Below, one piece after another: positions 35,801 through 44,309 of a DNA stretch of 64,000 bases. The stretch lies in the NCBI RefSeq assembly GCF_027579695.1, contig NC_083577.1, positions 43,378,198-43,442,197 of the forward strand, given 5' to 3'. The stretch comes from Neoarius graeffei. Taxonomy: Eukaryota; Chordata; Actinopteri; Siluriformes; Ariidae. Both the position numbers and the translations under genes were made by a program. Each line of letters starts with the position of its first letter. Position 1 is the stretch's first letter. Under the pieces are notes generated by a model that ran no database searches, was not told where the DNA came from, and saw only the letters and a list, made by a program, of their open reading frames with translations.

Positions 35801-38800
35801 TTAATCAAACTTTAAAGGCTGTCTGATATATACAACTTTATATATTCACAGCGCGCCTTTTGTCGGATGCCGCCTTTTTCACGGCTGAATCGCGCAGATC
35901 CGATTTTTTTTTTTTTTAGGGGGGGCGTTGGAGTGTCTGATTATAATTTCAAAGTAAATTCTGTATTAAAATTACTAAATAAGCAAATCCGTTACAGTCC
36001 ATGAAACAGGAAGTATAAGGATGAGAAAAAAAACAGTTTAAATCGGAAAGCTGTGCACATTTGCGCAGTCCTGCACACCGCTCGGGCTGCGCAAATGTGC
36101 GCAGCTTTCTGATTTAAACTGTTTTTTTCTCATCCTTATACTTCCTGTTTCATGGACTGTAACGGATTTGCTTATTTAGTAATTTTAATACAGAATTTAC
36201 TTTGAAATTATAATCAGACACTCCAACGCCCCCCCTAAAAAAAAATCGGATCTGCGCGATTCAGGCGGCATCCGCCAAAAGGCGTGTTGTTTGCATCCCA
36301 AACACAAATCAAATCATACAGAATAGACCTAAAATGTTTTTCAAAAATGACCCTTGCGTGAGTGAAGTGACAAGTTTCAAATAGAAACGTGACAAACGAG
36401 CGATATTAAGTGTACATTACAATGTAAACGTACACTCAGTGGTTCCAGTTAGGCATTCTCCAGAGATTGTTCACATGATGTTTTGGTTTCCAAAAACAAA
36501 CTTAAACACGATTGTTTATTTAAACAAATTACCACTTATAAAATGATCGGAGCAGATTTTGCCCTGTTTGGAAGGCTGATAATCCTTGCAGTTGATTCTC
36601 GCAAGCCATAGATTTCTCCTTTGTATGCTGAGTTTCTTTGTTTGCTCGCCTTCGTGCTCCCGTACAGTGGGAATTCCATAAAAGCGCCGCTTGACTTCAT
36701 CATCTGACCTATTACGACAGCCATGAATACAACAGGTGTGCACCATTGCTAGCTTTAAATAGCCTGCTTGGATTCTTTTGAAGACTTTGTACTCGCGCGT
36801 TACAATGTGTGCTCAGTCACCCGTACGGTAAGCTTGACCCGCAAGATGGCCGCCACTAGGGAATCCCCGACTCTGTGACGTCATGTGAAAACTATCTATA
36901 ATTGCAACACCGCCCTGAATTCGTGGGGATTGGTTGAATTTGCGTTGATGTTGCAAATCGCAACATCGCGAAATCCTGGAGGGTCTGAATAGCGCACTGC
37001 TAATCAAGGCAGACTCATGTTTACAAAGAAAAAAATATTTTATATGAATTAATATAATACTTAAATATGTATGAAAAAGATAATAAAACATACTTGACAA
37101 ATTAACAACTATTTGGTAACAAAAAGAAAAAGAGGAGACAATACTTGTTATTCGATATAAATTACAGCAATATATCATTCAATAACATTGAAAAAAAATA
37201 TACAGAGAGAGACAGAGAGGTATACTTGTCATACTGATAATAACAATTCATGCATGGTATTAAATAATATTTAAAGTTAAAACTAAGATAAATAAATATA
37301 TATATAGCTCTTAATTATATATAGAAATAAAGTTATGTAGAAAGAAAGAGTTTGGAGATGTCAACATCATATCCATATCTACTTAAATCGGAAAAAAGGT
37401 GATGTCTGACTTTTTTCTTGAACAACAATTTAGATGAAGATCTTATTGAAGTTGGAATCTGGTTCCATACCCTAACACCAACACGGGAAAATGAGTTCTT
37501 TTGTAGATTTGTACGAGAATACTGAGTATATAAGTTCTTGGAGTAAGATGACCTCAGCAATGCAGATGTTAGATATGCATCGTAGCCTAACATAGCCTAC
37601 ATGATATTATGCGTGTGCGTCACCTACTGGTGCATGTAGGATTCAGGACACAGCAGGTGATTGCAAAGTTATAATCTGATTCAACCATACATAGCCGAGT
37701 ACCAGACAGCAGATTTTTCACCTCCAGCACTGACAGTCTCATGTTGCCATTTAGAAGTTGTTTGCATTGTTGTTCGATTTACAAATAGTATACTGGTCTT
37801 TAGCTGCATATTTTTACTTTACAAGATAGGCATCAAGTACATTTTACATCTTGGGCGGTTTTAAGTGCATTTTGGCGGGTTTTGAACATATTTTGGGCTG
37901 GAAAACGTCAGCAGTATCTGGCAACACTGTTTACAGCGCTGACTCAGTTCGTGCAATCGCTGATGTTGCTTAGGCTACCGTGTAAGCTCAGTCAATTTCA
38001 GCGACAAATTAAAAATGGAAGCGGAAGAATTGGTTCCTAAAAGAACTAGTAAGGGGTCAGTCATCTGGCATTTTTTTTTTTGGATTATATTATGGTGCTC
38101 TGTGTTGTTCTCATTTATGTATATAACAACAGTATCAAAATACTCGGGTCTTGAAATAAATGCACATTAGTCATAAACAATGGCAACTACTCTCTTTTTT
38201 GTATTATTTTTGACAGAAGTAAAATTCATACATGAACAAATTTTGGCTAGTTGATTTTCTGTTTGGCTAGTTACTTTGGAAGGTAACTAGTCCGGCTGGC
38301 CGGTGAAAAAAATATATGAATTTCGAGCCCTGAACAGTGTATTTAGATTATCATATACACAGAAAAGCAGTATCTAGAATAATAATACAAGTCCTTACTC
38401 ACACACACTTTTAGTAACAGCTTATCCTGGTCAGGGTCACAGTGGATCCAGATCCTATCGTGGGAACACTGGGTGCAAGGTGGGGATACACCATGGATGG
38501 GACACCAGTCCATTTCAGTGCAACATGCACACACGCATTCACAGCAAGGGATGGTTTTAGCCAATCCACCTACTGGCATGTTTTTGGGAGATGGGAAGAA
38601 ATCAACAAACTCTTTAGGAAATCCACGTTAACGTGCAGTCCTACTAATCCATGTATCCTAACATCAGTTTGACCTTTTAAACGAAGTTGCATTAGTTACA
38701 CATACCAGTTGTCTATGTAAATAGTTGTTCCAAACTTCTTAAGATCTTTATGAAGTTGTATATTTTGTCTGTTTAACCATTTCAGCATTGCTTCTTATCT

Positions 38801-41800
38801 CTGCTAGGTGTTTATGTATATCATTAAGTAAATTGTGTTTACTCTTACTGCAGTCCTGTGCTTATTGTAATTAATGATAACAATCAGCTAAGAAAGGTTT
38901 ACGGATCATTCCATGTTTTTCATGCATGTCATGCACAGTATGAAAGCCCTAGAAGAGACTGTTCTAGATATATAAAATCCAATAAAAATGGAACATTACC
39001 ATCATCATGGAAATTGTTTTATGTAATATATGTTTTGTGTGATAAGTTAACACAAGAATTTAAGTTGTAGATTTCTAACATACTTGTCATGTGAGACAGG
39101 CATGTGCTGTGCCGTTTCCCTGCTGTCACTCATGCATGTGATGTCTGAACTGTAATGTAGCAGTAATATTGCACCTTGCTATAATTAGCTACCTTGCCAG
39201 AGAGGAGTGTGCGTCTAACCCCTATCACATGACCACATTACACACATGAGGTTCCAAAAGGGCATTATAAAGCATACTTTGTTCACCTGACTGTCTTGCT
39301 CTGCTTAAATACCTGCATTAAATGCCACAAGCAAACATCATTCATTTTCTCTGTATTCCTATTTACTTGCCTTTGGTTCCTGTTCACACACTTCCATTCT
39401 TGTTTGAGATTAACAGATTTTGCATGCTTTATATGACTGTAAGTAGTTAAATAAAAAAAAAAAACCTTAAGCCCCATTTCTGCATGTTTTTTGGATGATT
39501 TCTGGATGATTAGAAGTCTCTGATCTTTACAAACCCTTTCTTCAATCACATGCCTCGCTTGTATCTTAGCCTCTTGCCCAGACATTTAACCTTTCAGCTG
39601 CCGCTCACCTGTGCTCCTCTCATCTCTGCAGGTAAGACAGGTGTACCGAATGATGTTCTGCCTGAGTTTGAGCTGGAGATTATGCCAGGTAGGGTGGCTT
39701 TGTTGCTCTCTGTTGCCTGCCTGTACTTCTGCATCAAAACTCTTCTTCCTGTTCTCTCCGGCAATGGTTGCATTAAAACAGTGTTTTCACCTTATCCTAC
39801 CTACTCTTCTTTCTAGCTCTTCAATTAACCTTGCATTAGGTCGCATGCTCAATCAACTTATAGTGAACTATCCTTAATCTGACTGATTGATCGGATTCAT
39901 CATCTGATTCAAACACTCCACGTTACATGTAAGTTAGTCAGTTACAAAACCCAGAGTTCTTCATCAGTATGTGATTTGTGCTGAAGGCTGAAAGTTTTGC
40001 TCATGTCCAGAGGAAATACATCATTAGTCCAGATACAGACTGAGTTCAGAGATAACAGGGGCTGCAAGAGACAGCACACAGTCTGAATAATCTGCACTGG
40101 TTTTGCCTTTAGAGTTTAGATTGCTTAGATTGAAACTTCCTACAGGATTGAATGCTTAGTGTGAGTCTGAGTAGTTATGGACATTCTTCTGTCTCTCTTT
40201 CTTTCTGTATGTTACAGAGTGGGTGTTTGTGGGATCTGTAGTCTTGGGTAGCATTCTGCTTCTGGTGGTGCTTGGAGTATGCTGGTGTCAGTGCTGCCCC
40301 CACTCATGCTGCTGTTATGTACGTTGCTGCTGCTGCCCTGATGCATGCTGTTGTCCAAAGCACTGTGAGTACTCAACCACACCCCTATTCATATGGCACA
40401 TATCTTTATGTTTCCACTGCTGTAATTTTTAATGCTCAATATTTTCTAATATATTTTTCAGTGTATGAAGCAGGTAAAATAGCTAAGGCTGGACAACCTC
40501 CTCAGATTGCCATATATCCACCATACTATGGTGTTCCCATGGTTCCTCAAGCAGCACCTTCTCTGATTGAACTGAAAGTGCTTGCAGTCCCCCCGTCTTT
40601 GGAGAACAATACAGCTAGAGGTCAGTGAAGTTCAACACATGTTTTGACTCTCTGTACACACGTAATAAGAAACATCAAAATGACAAAGTTGAAGAAATTG
40701 AAGTTCACATTGTTTAAGATCATTAAATTCCGTGTTGTATCCAGTTTTCTATTTCATATTCCGATATGTTACTCCAATTTGATTTCATTCATCCTAAAAA
40801 ACATTAGCTGATTGACTGATACGAATGTTAGAGTACAGGCAGTTTACAAATAAACATACATTTCAGCTTTCTGTTTTTATACTGTTAAGCAATATTTTGC
40901 TGTAAGACATCTCACATATATTCAATGGCCTGTAAATAAAGTTTATAATATTTCTGTGGATAGTCAGATAGAACCTTATAATTATTGGTTAGCCTCGTAA
41001 CTCAGTACAAAAACAAACAACACAAACATTGAATACCATATGTGTCTTGGCTGATTACCCTGATAACATTTGAGATAAGTGGAAAATTGTTACCTTTTTA
41101 TACCTGATTATTTCTTTAAGTGACTCACGGCAAGGTGAGTTTATTAATATAGAACATTTTGTTCACAAAAGCAATTAAAAGTGCTTTACACAGAGGAAAA
41201 TACATAAAATGGATATATAAACGGTGAAAATGAAAAGATACCAGCAAGCAGGATTAAAGTAGTAGAACAGAACAAAACTTGTAGAAAAGTCAGTGAGATG
41301 TTAGAGGTGTGGGAATGGTGTAAGGTATCAAATTAATTCAGGAAAGGGTTCATATGGTATGAATTTATGTGACACTGATGGTAATTAAGGAATAAGAGCA
41401 AACCACTGTTGTCTCCAGGCCAGTCAGGTTAAAGTGCATATCATGGGTAAATTCAGGAGCAAGATCAACGTAATTCTCCTATTTTATATTAAACTTTGGT
41501 CAAATATCTGTAACATTCTGCATTCTCTGCAATTTTTTTTACTTTGCACAATACCAGAAAAATTCAGTTGAAATCAAGCCATTTGAGGCGAATTGGTCCA
41601 CCTCTGAAAAATACTGGCATTTGAATTTCCCGGCAAACATTGATTTTCGTGACGTCATCTGCGGGACACCTCCCTCTGAATCCTACGTCAGCGCTGGTTT
41701 GTTTATGAGAAAACGACCTGGTGGTTTTCTGCAAATTTCTTCAACGTTATCGCGTAATTATTAAAATGGTTAACAGATGTATCGTAGGAGGGTGTAGCAA

Positions 41801-44309
41801 CACCAATCTTGATGGGATTAGTACTCATCGTTTTCCAAAAGACCGGAAAATGAGAGAGAAATGGGAACGCTTGGTCTACACAGGCTGTGCACTGAAACCG
41901 TGCAAAGCTCTCGCAGCCTGCTGGCGCTTCTGCAGATAACGTCATGAATCTGGCTCCAGACTCCCTTGGGATTTTTCCAGACGCGTTTTGTTATTTTATT
42001 TTTTTCTCCTGTAGACAGATGGCCTTGTGCAAAATTACCCTTCTGGATGAGTGTGTAAATGAACATACTTTCATATAAAAAAAACACGAAATTGGCCCAG
42101 AATATGCAGTTTAAGGATGCAATAAAAGTTTTGTACTCCATAGAGAGGGACCTGGCAAAGTTCCATACAGCCAAGTGGACAGGTCACCCATGTAAGCCGA
42201 TATGCAGTCGTGTTTTTCAGCCATCTTTGTGTTTGTGTGTGAAAGAGCAAGTGTGAGTGAGAGGTTTTTATCATTGGAAATCTGGGGTCTCCTACATTTC
42301 CATCACCATCATCAAGCTTATATGGAAGTTGCACAAATGTGTAGCTTGCACATTTTTACCCATATATCTACTGTACATTATGTGACCTTAGTTCTATCTC
42401 CCATTCATTCTTAACCCAGATAGAACTTTAGCTCTCATTAAAATAGAATAGAATGCCTTTATTGTCACTATACCCATGTACAATGAGATTAAAAGCAACT
42501 CCAATAACAGTGCAAATAGCGCGTAGAGAAAAAGAAAAAAATATATATATATATTGGTGTGTTGTTTATCAATGGCTTTTTCTTGCAACTGTCTTTTGCA
42601 AATTTACTGTACAGTACATTAGAAACTGTTTAATGAAAATAGAATTTCTATTGCAATTTGCTGACAATAGTTTATGATATTTGTGTGTCTTCATAATAAT
42701 CTTTTGTTGTCAACAGCTGGCAGTGTATCAGAGTTAAGCTCCTTGCATGATGGTGATGTGGACTTCAGGCACACCTATAGGCAAGTGCAAAAGAAAGCTC
42801 TGCCACCAATTAGTGATCGCAGCAATGAGCCACAGATCCACACAGCTTCCACAGCTCAGAGACTCCGGCCCACACACTATCAAAGCAGTCGCAGTGAAGA
42901 ACAGCATGATAGCCGGTATAAGTTTCATATGTGTATTTGTGCTTGTGTTTATGTCCTTTGTCAAGATTTGAGCTGTGTATGATAATTCTAGTGTGCTTCT
43001 TTTTGCAGGTGGAGCTGCCGCTCAGAGCACCTGCCCAGGAAGGCCTTTGGCACACGGGGTCGCACAGGGTCTCTAGATGAACTGGAGGAATTTGCAAGGA
43101 ACTACGGGCACCGAGTTGGACGGAGGGGTGACTTTCATGATCTCCGTGACCCCGAGCAAGATTTTGACATAGAACTGAGGTGTCCAAATCAGCACAGGCC
43201 ACGTGGTTTCCAGGATGATGATGATGACGATGATACCAACTGGCGGCGCCATAGCCCCCATTTGTCCCCACCAAGGAGACATTACACCAACAGCGAACAG
43301 TATGCTACTCGTAGAAAGTCATACAATGACGCCTACTTGACGTCCGTGCTGGAACGTAAGACAAGGGGGCAGGGAGAATGTGGTGGGCGAGTTGATGAGG
43401 ACAGTGACACGCCATCAAAGAGCTCCAAGAAGAGCAGTGACTGTTACTACAGCAGATCAAGCAACCGACCGGAGGAGGATGAATCCTTGCCCCCATACTG
43501 TGAGGTAGATCGCTGCCGGACTGAGGAACCTGTGGAACAAGAGCGCTGTCGGACCATGGAGCCAGCCATAAGGCCATTCTCTTACACTCGCCCTAATCAA
43601 AGCACGTCCCACACTCTGCAGGAGCTCAGGGAGGAAAGGAACAGACCCAGAAAACTGGTGAGTTATCTGTAGGGGTCCTGCTATGATGCCACCTAAATTT
43701 TCACCCCGAGAACTCAAAACTACAAAATGTGACAAAGATGGCACGACAAGTGATTTCAGGTGCACTTAAATAGCAAAGGAAAAGGAATTAAAAACCACAG
43801 ATGTGAAGAAACATGCAGAGAATTAGACACCTTTAGGATTTCAGCATTCATCTGGTGTCTATTAATTGTTTCAGGAACGAGATCTAAATAGTCCCTAGAA
43901 TAATTATTTAAAGAAGTGCCTCAGAAACAGGATGTTTCTGACTGCCAATGTTTCACACTGACTGCCAATATGAAATGTTTATTCGGCAGATATGTGCTTT
44001 GTCTAAGAACTAAGAAAAGCTATACTGTAGTATGGTCTTACATAACAGAGCTTATATTTTCAGAGCTTCTGTTTACAAGAAATGCTTTGTGAATTGCATT
44101 GTTAGTATTAGATGCTTAGGGTTTTAGGTCTCTGTTTTATAATTTTATATAGGTATCATACTGTGTATCACTAACAGGGCTTTGTCCTGGAGCTTGTGCT
44201 TGCTATCATCTGCAGAGCCTCATCCTAACTAAGCAAGCTAACTTGTTTATGTGGCTCTTGGTGTTTTTAACAGACCACTCATCTAAGCAGAGACTCCCTC
44301 GTTGTCTGA
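17482..44309 (+). CDS. ildr2: ildr2 (angulin-3), whole gene
   Basis: Coding exons are 17482-17527, 19720-20049, 21327-21446, 39632-39688, 40218-40364, 40462-40620, 42717-42915, 43009-43657 and 44274-44309: 1743 nt, 580 aa, all junctions GT-AG and in phase. A V-type Ig domain has cysteines 43 and 144 and the WGDSGVYLC motif. EIMPEWVFVG before the membrane helix (about 187-207) and the following cysteine-rich stretch CWCQCCPHSCCCYVRC match ILDR2 better than ILDR1 or LSR. The tail carries SVSELSSLHD, the SLDELEEFA motif, a D/R-rich part, LPPYCE and the C terminus RDSLVV. Angulins mark tricellular contacts and recruit tricellulin; ILDR2 has also been tied to lipid handling and T-cell regulation. 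Intron 3 is 18 kb and full of transposons. An extra exon-like piece lies at 42110-42191. Confidence 0.9.
17528..19719 (+). other. ildr2: ildr2 intron 1
   Basis: Holds a (TTTA)n run at 17828-17861, AC repeats at about 19031-19118, and no recognised gene or full mobile element. Confidence 0.5.
19720..20049 (+). CDS. ildr2: ildr2 exon 2 (most of the V domain)
   Basis: Encodes LTCYCLHVTVKDDKKFAMLF through GRDISIIN, with the first Ig cysteine in VLQC and the family motif VVQWWYKSYC. Acceptor TTTTTTCCAG, donor GTAATG, phase 1. In ildr1 the same protein stretch is split in two exons. Confidence 0.92.
20050..21326 (+). other. ildr2: ildr2 intron 2
   Basis: No gene or repeat recognised; the middle (about 20930-21280) is rich in short TTTAAG/CTTAAA words suggesting an eroded hairpin repeat. 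Confidence 0.35.
21327..21446 (+). CDS. ildr2: ildr2 exon 3 (end of V domain)
   Basis: Encodes KADLRIGELQWGDSGVYLCK through ELLVLG with the second Ig cysteine. Same length (120 nt) and phases as ildr1 exon 4. Confidence 0.93.
22280..23649. mobile_element. Harbinger-type MITE with internal tandem duplication
   Basis: Ends GGCTACATCCACAC and GTGTGGACAGGGCC are flanked by TAA on both sides (22277-22279, 23650-23652), the PIF/Harbinger pattern. Inside, a unit of about 195 bp is present twice (about 22582-22776 and 22779-22971), containing CCAATATGGCGGCGAGGATG. No transposase frame. Confidence 0.75.
23653..25086. other. Part of ildr2 intron 3, mostly unrecognised
   Basis: A short frame at 24581-24880 includes QWWKSQPTIM, which faintly resembles the C-terminal part of ZBED/hAT transposases. 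Otherwise nothing is recognised. Confidence 0.35.
25099..25479 (+). repeat. tRNA-derived SINE, intact
   Basis: Head, B box GGTTCGAGCCC, body and GATGA tail are all present, with ATGATTGAATTA duplicated at 25087-25098 and 25480-25491. Confidence 0.9.
25545..25603. repeat. Compound (CT)n(AT)n(AC)n microsatellite
   Basis: Three adjacent dinucleotide runs close to the 3' end of the SINE. Confidence 0.85.
25985..26174 (-). repeat. tRNA-derived SINE, tail missing
   Basis: Only the head and the first part of the body remain; it breaks off after the TTTGGACTGTGGGGG segment. Confidence 0.8.
26649..27183. mobile_element. MITE with CCCCTTTTCCACC ends, copy 1
   Basis: CCCCTTTTCCACCAAAG at the left and AGTGGAAAAGGGG at the right form inverted ends. 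A second copy lacking the right end is at about 56505-56999. A (GT)n(G)n tract is at 26813-26868. Confidence 0.7.
27204..27400. repeat. Dispersed fish repeat (copy 1)
   Basis: Shares ACAATAGACATTGTC, AAAGCAGCTTTA and GGAAGAAACC blocks in the same order with 48318-48545. Class not assigned. Confidence 0.6.
27549..28969 (-). mobile_element. Tc1/mariner-type element, degenerate
   Basis: Ends CAACCCCAAATCAGAAAAAG and complement are flanked by TA. On the minus strand at about 27954-28349 there is a transposase remnant with FVMVWGCVNALGKGN and FQQDNTKPHS, the DDE-core motifs of the Tc1/mariner group. Frameshifts and stops break the rest. Confidence 0.8.
30076..32326 (+). mobile_element. hAT element inserted in the Tc1-like element
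   Basis: Flanked by the 8-bp duplication GCTGACCA (30068-30075, 32327-32334). Ends CAAGGCCGGATTA and complement of CAGTGCCGTATTA are imperfect inverted repeats. At 30362-30547 a short frame (RRVAAIKNVPVLDRFF) resembles the N terminus of hAT transposases. The catalytic part is missing. Confidence 0.8.
31173..32248 (+). mobile_element. ZBED-type hAT element, innermost layer
   Basis: Ends TAGGGGTGGG and CCCACCCCTA; 8-bp duplication GTGCGCGC/GTGCACGC (one mismatch) at 31165-31172 and 32249-32256. Near 31420-31620 two overlapping frames give the pieces FKADVWRHFGF and LCKTCFAPIRYSGNTTNL, together a BED zinc finger interrupted by a frameshift. Internally deleted: no catalytic region. Confidence 0.8.
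34107..34418. mobile_element. Solo LTR (fossil LTR retrotransposon)
   Basis: A 312-bp stretch begins TGTAACG and ends TGCCACA, flanked by the 5-bp duplication AAGAC (34102-34106, 34419-34423). No internal retroelement sequence is nearby, so this looks like a solo LTR left by recombination. Family not identified. The direct repeats are identical, so it need not be very old. Confidence 0.6.
35292..35383. mobile_element. 92-bp miniature element of the CAGTGTTGCC family
   Basis: Both ends are CAGTGTTGCCAGAT (inverted), with exact 8-bp duplication GAAGTAAG at 35284-35291 and 35384-35391. In reverse complement it equals the first ~25 and last ~68 bases of the big element at 33431-37929, so it is an internal-deletion derivative. 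Confidence 0.85.
35854..36284. repeat. Long foldback (inverted repeat, arms about 200 bp)
   Basis: The sequence from GCCTTTTGTCGGATGCCGCC to about 36069 is repeated almost exactly in reverse complement at 36086-36284 with a loop of under 20 bases. The left arm has a small extra block (TTTTTCACGGCTG). It splits the THAP-carrying transposon. Confidence 0.9.
36516..36746 (-). CDS. THAP-domain protein fragment (transposon)
   Basis: The frame MVHTCCIHGCRNRSDDEVKR...FYGIP...KICSDHF has the C-x4-C...C-x2-H spacing of a THAP zinc finger (C5, C10, then CSDHF near residue 66) and ends soon after at a stop. THAP domains serve as DNA-binding parts of P-element and some Kolobok transposases. It starts at a good ATG in the transposon. 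Confidence 0.65.
   Translation of the reverse strand: MVHTCCIHGCRNRSDDEVKRRFYGIPTVREHEGEQTKKLSIQRRNLWLARINCKDYQPSKQGKICSDHFISGNLFK
38413..38650 (-). repeat. SINE-like relic of a second type
   Basis: CAGCTTATCCTGGTCAGGG and GGGATACACCATGGATGGGA recall the 3' part of the older SINE at 8118-8235 in reverse complement. No tRNA head with clear boxes remains. Confidence 0.5.
39632..39688 (+). CDS. ildr2: ildr2 exon 4 (juxtamembrane)
   Basis: Encodes KTGVPNDVLPEFELEIMP, which matches the stalk just before the membrane in ILDR2. Phase 1-1, so it could be skipped without frame loss, as happens in LSR. It has no counterpart in ildr1. It follows an 18-kb intron. Confidence 0.88.
40218..40364 (+). CDS. 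ildr2: ildr2 exon 5 (transmembrane and cysteine cluster)
   Basis: Encodes EWVFVGSVVLGSILLLVVLG and CWCQCCPHSCCCYVRCCCCP. The many membrane-proximal cysteines are likely palmitoylated. Same length (147 nt) and phases as ildr1 exon 5. Confidence 0.94.
40462..40620 (+). CDS. ildr2: ildr2 exon 6
   Basis: Encodes LYEAGKIAKAGQPPQIAIYP and a proline-rich stretch ending NNTAR; LYEAGKAAKAG is the mammalian equivalent. Acceptor TTTTTCAG, donor GTCAGT. Confidence 0.9.
41600..41945 (+). pseudogene. THAP-type transposon relic
   Basis: From ATG at 41766 the frame reads MVNRCIVGGCSNTNLDGIST HRFPKDRKMREKWERLV, the N-terminal half of a THAP zinc finger (C5, C10, then HRFP), and then diverges before the second metal-binding pair. 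A TGACGTCA-containing stretch upstream resembles the ends of THAP-carrying fish transposons. Confidence 0.6.
42110..42191 (+). pseudogene. ildr2: Possible extra ildr2 exon with a phase conflict
   Basis: The frame FKDAIKVLYSIERDLAKFHT matches the KVLYYVEKELAQF exon of mammalian ILDR2 and LSR. It ends at a good donor (CCAT|GTAAGC) in phase 1, which suits exon 7. Its acceptors (…ATGCAG and neighbours) all begin in phase 0, whereas exon 6 ends in phase 1, and a stop precedes it in frame. It may therefore be dying, or use a small exon I missed. A THAP relic sits just upstream. Confidence 0.5.
42717..42915 (+). CDS. ildr2: ildr2 exon 7
   Basis: Encodes GSVSELSSLHDGDVDFRHTYR and a basic stretch; SISELSSLHEED is the mammalian equivalent. 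Acceptor TCAACAG, donor GTATAA, phase 2. Confidence 0.9.
43009..43657 (+). CDS. ildr2: ildr2 exon 8 (long cytoplasmic exon)
   Basis: Encodes RKAFGTRGRTGSLDELEEFA, a charged stretch with six to seven aspartates in a row (QDDDDDDD), TPSKSSKKSS, DESLPPYCE and ELREERNRPRKL. These track the order of motifs in mammalian ILDR2 (SMDELAAFA, TPSKRS, ALPPYSE). Donor GTGAGT in phase 0. Confidence 0.93.
44274..44309 (+). CDS. ildr2: ildr2 exon 9 (C-terminal micro-exon)
   Basis: Only 36 nt: TTHLSRDSLVV and TGA. The ending SLVV is shared with mammalian ILDR2 and LSR. Acceptor GTTTTTAACAG, phase 0. Confidence 0.88.
   Translation, partial: TTHLSRDSLVV

Larger units (their letters stand above)
35471..36900. 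mobile_element. THAP-carrying transposon with ATAGATAGTTTTCAC ends
   Basis: TATAGATAGTTTTCAC plus TGACGTCAC at both ends (inverted), with subterminal GCCGCCATCTTG / CAAGATGGCCGCC. It carries two coding remnants: plus strand 35624-35815 (DISRQRYAAKLALIGGIDPYE) and a minus-strand THAP domain at 36516-36746. Superfamily probably P-like or Kolobok-like; not decided. Confidence 0.7.
34501..36987. mobile_element. CAGTCCCCCCAGGATTTC-ended element, third layer
   Basis: The left end CAGTCCCCCCAGGATTTC and the right end GAAATCCTGGAGGGTCTG are inverted repeats. Subterminal TTGCGATT/GCAAATCG words repeat. No own coding frame is seen. Confidence 0.65.
33431..37929. mobile_element. CAGTGTTGCCAGAT hAT-like element, second layer
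   Basis: Ends CAGTGTTGCCAGATTGGGC and ATCTGGCAACACTG; exact 8-bp duplication TTTACAGC at 33423-33430 and 37930-37937. A 92-bp member of the same family sits within it. Confidence 0.75.
32997..38332. mobile_element. CAGGGCTCGA-ended element, outer layer of a second nest
   Basis: Begins CAGGGCTCGACATTC and ends GAATTTCGAGCCCTG, with a 5-bp AACAG on each side. The subterminal GGCTGGCTAGTTG (left) and GGCTAGTTGATTTT (right) parts are related. Its own remaining sequence is small; most of it is younger insertions. Also contains the start of a TAGGGCTGTGCGATATATCG hAT-type repeat at 33123 without a matching end. Confidence 0.65.
40621..42716 (+). other. ildr2: ildr2 intron 6
   Basis: Holds an exon-like piece (42110-42191), a THAP relic (41776-41939) and a possible eroded repeat at 41150-41240. 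No other gene. Confidence 0.45.

Noticed and set aside
39550-39877. Two 88-aa frames around ildr2 exon 4
   Set aside because: They read through the exon and its donor; only 39632-39688 fits the phase and homology.
17482-44309. ILDR1 or LSR identity for the first angulin gene
   Set aside because: EIMPEWVFVG, LYEAGKIAKAG and SELSSLHDGD are ILDR2 features.
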